10,862 nucleotides of DNA from Rhodospirillaceae bacterium CCH5-H10 (GTDB taxonomy: Bacteria > Pseudomonadota > Alphaproteobacteria > Reyranellales > Reyranellaceae). How positions within the stretch are numbered: the first letter of the stretch is position 1; each line of letters begins with the position of its first letter. The stretch is taken from the NCBI GenBank assembly GCA_001557035.1, contig LSKJ01000678.1, forward strand, positions 1 through 10,862, given 5' to 3'. Below are positions 6,149 to 10,862 of the stretch, piece after piece. The notes below the pieces were generated by a model. That model made no database searches and was not told the origin of the DNA. It worked only from the letters and a program-made list of their open reading frames with translations. The translations under genes were made by a program, and so were the position numbers.

Positions 6149-8104
6149 ATGAAGCGAAAGGTCGGTCTGTTCCTGCTCACGGTGCTGATCGCCGTGAGCC
6201 TCGGCGCGACGCTCGTGGCGTCGCTCGCCATGTACAGGCTCGTGTCGGGCCTGCAGACCGAGGACCTGCGTCGCATCGAGACCAGCCTCAGCGAGCGCTT
6301 CGACGTCTTCGAGACGATGTTGCGCAGCGAGAACAAGCGCAACACCGCGGCCATGGCGAAGGTGCTGCCGCAGATCGACGCCGACGTGGCGAGCCTCGGC
6401 CGGCCGCCGGCCGACCTGACGGTCGACCAGTTGAACGCGATGGCGGCGAAGTACGCCGTCGAGAACATCTACTTCATCAATCGCGACCATACGGTCTTCA
6501 ACACCAACCTCGCGACCGACAGGGGGCTCGTCTTTCCCAAGGGGCCCTTCACCGAGTTCCTCGACTCGGTGTTCGACAAGGGCAAGGTGATGAGCGATGG
6601 CGTCGACCTGTCGTCCGTCACCGGTACACTCCGCACCTACGCCTATTACGGCCCACCCGGCAAAGACTACATCATCGAGGCCTCGACCGACGTCCGCACG
6701 ACGCTGAAGCAGAGCGACTTCGGCTGGATGAGCCGGTATTTCTTCGAGGACTATTTCTCCGACGCCGTACAGTCCAATCCCTATGTAACGGACGTCGACA
6801 TCTACCTGATCAACGCATCGGGAACCTGGTCGTTGATCCGGGCCGGCGAGAAGCTCGATCCCACCCTGGCGGCCAAGGTCCTGCAGATCGGTCGTCACGA
6901 GGTGCCGGATGCGGCCGGGCACCTGGTCACGATCTACAGCCGCTACAACAGGGCTGAGACGGCCACGGACGAGACGCCGATGATGATCGTGCGCAAGGTC
7001 ACCTACGACATGGAACTGGCGCGCGAGGCCGTGCGGCACGTCTTCCTGAGCTCGATGGCCGTCCTCGCCGTGATGCTGCCGCTCGTCTACTGGCTCACGT
7101 CACGCCTGCTGCAGCGGCGGATCCTCGATCCGTTGCTGAACCTGCGCGGCGAGGCCGGCGCCATCGCCGGGGGAGACCTCGATCACGCGATCGCCAATAC
7201 CGATCGCCGCGACGAGATCGGACATCTCGCCCGCAGCTTCGCGGCCATGCGCGATTCCGTGCGATCGAGGATCAACGATCTGCGTGAGACCAACATGGCG
7301 ATCGAGCGGTTCGTGCCGCAGGCCTTCCTGGCCAAGATCGGCAAGCCGAACATCGTCTCGGTGGCGCTGGGCGACAACAAGCGCGAGCACATGACGATCA
7401 TGTTCTCCGACATCCGGAACTTCACCGCCCTGTCGGAGACGATGACGCCGGACGAGAACTTCGCCTTCATCAATTCCTATCTCGAGCATATGGGCCCCGT
7501 GATCCGCGAGCATGGCGGCTTCATCGACAAGTATATCGGCGACGCCATCATGGCTCTGTTCGAGAAGGCCGACGACGGCGTGCGTGCCGGGCTGGCGATG
7601 ATCGATGCGCTGGAGCGCTTCAACGCGGTGCGCAGGACGCAGGGCCTGGCACCGGTCAATATCGGCATCGGCCTCAACACCGGCTCGCTGATGATGGGCA
7701 CGATCGGCGAGCTGCACCGGATGGACGGCACGGTGATCTCCGACGCCGTCAACCTCGCCTCGCGTGTCGAGAGCCTGACGAAAGTCTATCGGGTCGTCAT
7801 GCTGCTCTCGCAGTACACCTACGAGCACCTCGCCCATCCCGAGGCTCATGCGATCCGCCCGATCGATGTCGTCGTGGTTCGCGGCAAGACGCGCCCCGTG
7901 GTGCTGTTCGAGGTATTCGAGCGCGATCCGGCGCCGGTTCGCGCCGAGAAGCTGAAGACGCGGACGCCGCTCGTCGAAGGCGTCGCGGCCCTGCTGCGCC
8001 AGGACACACAAGCGGCGCGTGGCCATTTCGAGGAAAGCCTCGCCCTGATGCCCGACGATCCGGCGGCGCAGAACCTGCTGAAGAGCTGCCCCTCAGACGG
8101 CTGA
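6149..8104 (+). CDS. Membrane-bound class III adenylate cyclase with extracytoplasmic sensor and HAMP domain
   Basis: This 651-residue receptor-type cyclase should make cAMP from ATP. A membrane segment at about 5-30 and another at about 298-318 enclose a roughly 265-residue extracytoplasmic region, probably a Cache-like sensor. HAMP follows (about 319-372), then a short coiled linker and the catalytic domain (about 414-592). Catalytic residues are visible: metal-binding Asp421 (MFSDIRNF) and Asp465 (KYIGDAIM), purine-selecting Lys461 and Thr528 (MDGTVISD), and transition-state Asn535 and Arg539 (NLASR). A Lys/Thr pair marks subclass IIIb adenylate cyclases, some of which respond to bicarbonate. 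The last 50 residues (GVAALLRQDTQAARGHFEES...) look like a TPR-like helical pair. The ATG has AAAGGA ten bases upstream. The 3' end overlaps the convergent desaturase gene by 12 bases. The ligand is unknown. Confidence 0.94.
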   Translation: MKRKVGLFLLTVLIAVSLGATLVASLAMYRLVSGLQTEDLRRIETSLSERFDVFETMLRSENKRNTAAMAKVLPQIDADVASLGRPPADLTVDQLNAMAAKYAVENIYFINRDHTVFNTNLATDRGLVFPKGPFTEFLDSVFDKGKVMSDGVDLSSVTGTLRTYAYYGPPGKDYIIEASTDVRTTLKQSDFGWMSRYFFEDYFSDAVQSNPYVTDVDIYLINASGTWSLIRAGEKLDPTLAAKVLQIGRHEVPDAAGHLVTIYSRYNRAETATDETPMMIVRKVTYDMELAREAVRHVFLSSMAVLAVMLPLVYWLTSRLLQRRILDPLLNLRGEAGAIAGGDLDHAIANTDRRDEIGHLARSFAAMRDSVRSRINDLRETNMAIERFVPQAFLAKIGKPNIVSVALGDNKREHMTIMFSDIRNFTALSETMTPDENFAFINSYLEHMGPVIREHGGFIDKYIGDAIMALFEKADDGVRAGLAMIDALERFNAVRRTQGLAPVNIGIGLNTGSLMMGTIGELHRMDGTVISDAVNLASRVESLTKVYRVVMLLSQYTYEHLAHPEAHAIRPIDVVVVRGKTRPVVLFEVFERDPAPVRAEKLKTRTPLVEGVAALLRQDTQAARGHFEESLALMPDDPAAQNLLKSCPSDG

Positions 8105-8117
8105 GGCGCGAGCCTCG
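8091..8117. other. Overlapping hairpins at the convergent gene ends
   Basis: CCTCAG (8091-8096) and CTGAGG (8101-8106) form a 6-bp stem that contains both stop codons, TGA of the cyclase on the plus strand (8102-8104) and TGA of the desaturase on the minus strand (8093-8095). GAGGC (8103-8107) and GCCTC (8112-8116) form a second stem with a GCGA tetraloop; the two are mutually exclusive. There is no T-run on either side, so a role in termination is only possible, not shown. Confidence 0.4.
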
Positions 8118-9133
8118 CGGAACGACACGAGGCGGCGCTGGGTCTCGTCCCACAGGACGAGGCGCACGCAGCGGAAGCTCTGGATCAGGGTCAGCCGCCC
8201 GACGTCCCGCAGTTCGGGATGGTCGCGCAACACATTCGGCAGCCGGTAGTAGGGGATGCGGCTGCTGAGATGATGAACGTGATGAATGCCGATGTTGGCG
8301 GTGAACCAGCGCAGGAAGGCCGGCAGGTCGTAGTGCGAGCTGCCGTGCAGCGCCGCCTCATGCAGGTTCCAGTCCGGATCGCTGTCCCATTTCGTGTGCT
8401 CGAACTGATGCTGGACGAAGAACAGCCAGACGCCGACGGAGGCGGCGAGCAGCAGGACCGGCAGGTGGATCAGCAGGAAGGCCTTGATGCCGACCAGCCA
8501 GACCAGGAGGCCGGCGACCAGCACGATCGCCAGGTTGTTCGTCATGGTGCTGATCCACGGCCGCCAGCCGTCGCGCATCAGGCCGATCGGCAGGCGGTGC
8601 TGCACGATGAACAGATAGGCGGGCCCGAGACCGAACATCACCAGCGGGTGGCGATAGAGCCGGTAGCGGAGCCGGCCCCAGAACGAGCGCGCGCGATATT
8701 CCTCGACCGTCAGCGTGTCGACATCGCCGAAGCCGCGCTTGTCGAGATTGCCGGTGCTGGCGTGATGAGTCGCATGCATGCGCCGCCAGACCTCGTAGGG
8801 CGTCAGCGTCAGGACGCTGGCGATGCGGCCGATCCAGTCGTTGGCCGAGCGTTTGCTGAAGAACGCGCCGTGCCCGCAATCGTGCTGGATCGCGAACAGG
8901 CGCAGCATGAAGGCGCCGGCGACGAGGGCCAGCGGCAGGGCCAGCCAGTAGCCGATGTCGAGCGTTGCCCAGGCCAGGGCCCACAGGGCGACGAGGGGCA
9001 CGACCGTCACGGCGATTTCGAAGATGCTGCGACTGTTGCTGGGCTGGCGATAGCGGGCCAGGACCTGGGTCCACGCGCGGGCGGCATTCGCCATCTGCGC
9101 GCGCGGCCCGGCGGCGTCCGGTGGGGTGCTCAA
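8093..9133 (-). CDS. Membrane fatty acid desaturase (three-His-box, acyl-lipid type)
   Basis: The 346-residue protein is an integral-membrane di-iron desaturase or hydroxylase that uses O2 and electrons from a ferredoxin or cytochrome to modify fatty acyl chains. All three histidine boxes are intact: HDCGH (84-88), HATHH (120-124) and HHVHH (284-288), with an extra QHQFEH (241-246) that is common in the family. Hydrophobic segments lie at about 40-58, 61-82, 199-216 and 218-240. It most resembles the delta-12/omega-6 type group, but regiospecificity cannot be read from sequence. The start is TTG: no in-frame ATG exists before an upstream stop, and AAGGA (9145-9149) stands 11 bases before it; Met14 is an alternative but has no ribosome binding site. 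The gene ends inside the convergent cyclase gene. Confidence 0.94.
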   Translation of the reverse strand: MSTPPDAAGPRAQMANAARAWTQVLARYRQPSNSRSIFEIAVTVVPLVALWALAWATLDIGYWLALPLALVAGAFMLRLFAIQHDCGHGAFFSKRSANDWIGRIASVLTLTPYEVWRRMHATHHASTGNLDKRGFGDVDTLTVEEYRARSFWGRLRYRLYRHPLVMFGLGPAYLFIVQHRLPIGLMRDGWRPWISTMTNNLAIVLVAGLLVWLVGIKAFLLIHLPVLLLAASVGVWLFFVQHQFEHTKWDSDPDWNLHEAALHGSSHYDLPAFLRWFTANIGIHHVHHLSSRIPYYRLPNVLRDHPELRDVGRLTLIQSFRCVRLVLWDETQRRLVSFREARASAV

Positions 9134-9249
9134 ACGAATGATTTTCCTTGAGAGAGGAGGCGGGCGTCGGCTAACCGCCCATCGGCCTTAGGTGCCGTCG
9201 CTGGCAAAAGCAACGAGCGAAGTGGCCCAGCGCTGCGAATCTTCGGCGA
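9134..9249. other. Intergenic gap between the desaturase and NYN genes
   Basis: This 116-base gap separates two minus-strand genes. It holds the desaturase ribosome binding site (9145-9149) and presumably its promoter. I see no clear -35/-10 pair, no intrinsic terminator for the upstream gene and no small reading frame with a credible start. Confidence 0.4.
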
Positions 9250-10077
9250 TTACACCGATTGTGGCCGCGGGTTGGCGCCAGAGGCCCCCCGGCGACGTCC
9301 TCGGCCGCGTCCCGGGCTGCGTCCGGTGCCGGTCCCGCCTTCCGCCGGCGCCTGGACCGGCTTGGCGCGAATGCGCACGGTCCGTCCGTCGGGCTGGTCC
9401 ATCTCGAAAGCGCCGGTCTTGCGGATCAGGTCGCTCAGCTTGCGGAAGCCGTAGGTGCGCGGGTCGAAGTCGGACGCGATGTTGGCGAGGCGCTGGCCGA
9501 CCGCGCCGAGACTGACCCAGCCGTCCTCCGTCTCCATCTGCGAGATCGCCTTGGTGAGGATCGGAAGGGCGGCGCTGGTCGATTGCAGCGAGTGCAGCGC
9601 CGCGCCCTCGCCTTGCGTCGCCGCTACCGCTTCGGGCACCAGGTTCTCGGTGTAGATGAAGCGGCGGCACGCCTGCCTGAAACTCTCGGGCGTCTTCTGC
9701 GCGCCGAAGCCGTAGACGTCGGCACCCTCTTCGCGGAGCCGCGAGGCGAGGCGCGTGAAGTCGCTGTCGGAAGAGACGAGGCAGAAGCCGTCGAAGCGCC
9801 TGCTGTGAAGGAGATCCATCGCGTCGATCACCAGCGCGATGTCGGAGGCGTTCTTGCCCGAGGTGTAGGCGAACTGCTGGTAGGGATCGATTGCGTATTT
9901 CTGGAGGATTTCCGCCCAGGATTTCAGGCGCGTGCTCGAGAAGTCGCCGTAGATGCGCCGCACGCTGGCCTCGCCGAACTTGGCGATCTCCTCGAACAGG
10001 CCGGCGGTGATCTTGGGCGAGGTGTTGTCGGCGTCGATCAGGACGGCGAAGCGGCGCGGGCGGTTGTCATCAGCCAT
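9250..10077 (-). CDS. NYN-domain (PIN-like) putative RNase with C-terminal LOTUS/OST-HTH domain
   Basis: The 275-residue protein opens with an NYN (LabA/DUF88, COG1432) domain, a PIN-like nuclease fold that acts on RNA in characterised relatives. The acidic metal-binding residues are visible: Asp15 and Asp17 (LIDADN), Asp79 and Asp85 (SDIALVIDAMD) and Asp104/Asp106 (SSDSDF). Residues 169-236 (LPILTKAISQ... to TVRIRAKP) fit a LOTUS/OST-HTH domain, thought to bind RNA, and TYGFRKLSDLIRKTGAF (208-224) is its typical core. The tail from 249 on is Gly/Arg-rich, another RNA-binding sign. I placed the start at ATG 10077, one base after the racemase stop, because homology starts there; an open frame running further upstream is only a shadow of the racemase gene. 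The target RNA and physiological role are unknown. Confidence 0.9.
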   Translation of the reverse strand: MADDNRPRRFAVLIDADNTSPKITAGLFEEIAKFGEASVRRIYGDFSSTRLKSWAEILQKYAIDPYQQFAYTSGKNASDIALVIDAMDLLHSRRFDGFCLVSSDSDFTRLASRLREEGADVYGFGAQKTPESFRQACRRFIYTENLVPEAVAATQGEGAALHSLQSTSAALPILTKAISQMETEDGWVSLGAVGQRLANIASDFDPRTYGFRKLSDLIRKTGAFEMDQPDGRTVRIRAKPVQAPAEGGTGTGRSPGRGRGRRRGASGANPRPQSV

Positions 10078-10078
10078 C

Positions 10079-10747
10079 TCAGCTACTCGACCTGGTGAAG
10101 ATCGCATCGACATGGATGTCGGCGCAATCGATGACGGGAAAGCCGGGATCGTGACCGGCAAAGGCGAGGAACAAGTCGGTGCCGCCCAGCATGATCGCCT
10201 CCGCGCCGCGCGTACAGAGATCGCGGCCGGCCTCGAAGAAGACCTGTCGCTGGGCCTCGGTGACGTGGCCGATCGTGGCCATGGCGACGTAGTTGTCATG
10301 GACCCGGTCGAGGGCGGCGCCTTCCGTCGGCACCACCTCGACCGAGGGAATGCCGCCGTAGAGATGCGATTCCATCACGGTGCGTGTGCCGAGGATGCCG
10401 ATTTTCTTCAGACCGCGCTTCACCAGCGCCGCGTCCACCGCAGGAATGGCGTTGAGCACGGGCAGCGGCGAGATCTCCATCAGCTCCTTCACGCAGAAAT
10501 GGCCGCCCATGGAGGTGATGACGGCCGCTTCCGCGCCGGCGCCCTTCATGCGCTGTACCAGGCCCGCGAAGATTTCCGCCTGTCTCGTCGGATTATTGCC
10601 GACGAGGTTGCGGCTCATCTCGCGCACGTCGGCATGCGCCATTGTCAGGTCGAGCGGGACGCCGGCGGCGACGTGCCGGTCGATCAGGCCTCGATAGTAG
10701 AAGTCGGTGGCGGCCGGGCCGATGCCGGCGATGAGTCCGATGTGCAT
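10079..10747 (-). CDS. Aspartate/glutamate racemase-family protein, catalytic cysteines missing
   Basis: The 222-residue protein belongs to the Asp/Glu racemase superfamily: the N-terminal HIGLIAGIGPAATDFYYRGL (2-21), a two-domain pseudo-symmetric length, and C-terminal LGGTDLFLAF (187-196) followed by PVIDCADIHVDA (204-215). In racemases a cysteine normally sits in each half, in C-N-T-x-H and G-C-T-E motifs. Here the first motif reads TSMGGH (78-83) and the second GGTD (188-191), so both cysteines are gone; Cys85 and Cys208 are not at the usual positions. It may be a racemase that uses other residues, a different enzyme on this fold, or inactive. I chose ATG 10747 because homology begins at MHIGLIAG; extending to 10840 would run into the palindrome. 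The NYN gene begins one base after its stop, so the two are probably translated together. Confidence 0.85.
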   Translation of the reverse strand: MHIGLIAGIGPAATDFYYRGLIDRHVAAGVPLDLTMAHADVREMSRNLVGNNPTRQAEIFAGLVQRMKGAGAEAAVITSMGGHFCVKELMEISPLPVLNAIPAVDAALVKRGLKKIGILGTRTVMESHLYGGIPSVEVVPTEGAALDRVHDNYVAMATIGHVTEAQRQVFFEAGRDLCTRGAEAIMLGGTDLFLAFAGHDPGFPVIDCADIHVDAIFTRSSS

Positions 10748-10811
10748 CAGCGACTGTCCCCGATCCGGCGCGAGGCGGCAACGTCTGGAATGGCACATCC
10801 CATCCACGGAG

Positions 10812-10862
10812 CGCGCCACTCCAGTGGCGCTCATGATCATGATGCGCCACTGGAGTGGCGCG
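10812..10862. repeat. Perfect nested palindrome at the window edge
   Basis: The arms 10812-10830 and 10844-10862 are perfect 19-bp inverted repeats. Each arm is itself a palindrome (GCGCCACT, two C or G bases, AGTGGCGC), so the 8-base unit occurs four times, alternately inverted. The 13-base spacer contains a 12-base perfect palindrome, TCATGATCATGA (10831-10842). It lies 64 bases upstream of the racemase start. It may continue beyond the window, which ends exactly at the arm. Nothing here shows whether it is a dispersed repeat, an operator or a cruciform-forming site. Confidence 0.85.

Noticed and set aside
7100..8026. A 308-codon minus-strand frame opposite the cyclase catalytic domain
   Set aside because: Composition is a mirror of the conserved cyclase codons; no motif.
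9134..9249. Possible intrinsic terminator after the NYN gene
   Set aside because: Only 5-bp imperfect stems are visible and there is no T-run after any of them.
10078..10299. Extension of the NYN protein by 74 residues upstream of 10077
   Set aside because: The extension overlaps the racemase gene out of frame, is Ser/Pro/Arg-rich, and family homology begins at the downstream ATG.
10748..10840. Extension of the racemase-like protein by 31 residues to an ATG inside the palindrome
   Set aside because: The extra residues show no family similarity; the family begins with the IGLIAG strand just after the ATG at 10747.
3016..10862. A defence or toxin-antitoxin reading of the NYN protein and cyclase
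   Set aside because: No antitoxin-sized partner, effector or nucleotide-sensor gene lies next to either one; the cyclase has a receptor architecture, and NYN-LOTUS proteins are common outside defence loci.

Overview
The window looks like chromosome from a high-GC alphaproteobacterium. The G+C-rich codon use, a DUF1127 small protein, a GcvA-type LysR regulator and copies of the 'GTCTCGAAGGAT' / 'CATCCCGAGCGCAGCGAGGGATCC' type intergenic palindromes all point to a Bradyrhizobium- or Reyranella-like lineage. The lineage is an inference from style; no rRNA or other taxonomic marker is present. I see no transposase, integrase, tRNA, CRISPR array or phage gene. Nine complete protein genes fill almost the whole window.

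Layout. Bases 1-198 hold no gene, only palindromic intergenic repeats and hairpins. A minus-strand block follows: leuC (199-1593, isopropylmalate isomerase large subunit), a TPR protein with a reduced glycosyltransferase-like C-terminus (1638-2876) and a 70-residue DUF1127 protein (3016-3228). A good intrinsic terminator lies at 2911-2954. From 3229-3345, a divergent AT-rich promoter region, the plus strand takes over: a LysR regulator (3346-4248) coupled to a luciferase-like flavin oxidoreductase (4251-5306), then a 195-base intergenic stretch with a large inverted repeat, then a PPOX-class FMN protein (5502-6125) followed 23 bases later by a membrane-bound class III adenylate cyclase (6149-8104). 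The last block is minus strand again: a fatty acid desaturase (8093-9133, TTG start) that overlaps the cyclase tail to tail by 12 bases, an NYN-LOTUS putative RNase (9250-10077) and, one base upstream of it, an Asp/Glu racemase-family protein (10079-10747). The right edge (10812-10862) is a perfect nested palindrome.

How the genes work together. Four pairs are probably co-transcribed: TPR protein-leuC, LysR-oxidoreductase, PPOX-cyclase and racemase-NYN. The LysR protein probably controls the oxidoreductase next to it. LeuC needs LeuD, which is not in the window. The cyclase probably converts an extracytoplasmic signal to cAMP. The block reads as ordinary housekeeping and accessory metabolism rather than one pathway.

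I did not find a convincing new multi-gene system. The best leads are the racemase-family protein lacking both usual catalytic cysteines and tightly coupled to an NYN-LOTUS RNase, the decayed TPR-glycosyltransferase with a hairpin at its GTG start, the nested palindrome at the right edge, and a ribosome binding site that appears to come from a dispersed repeat.
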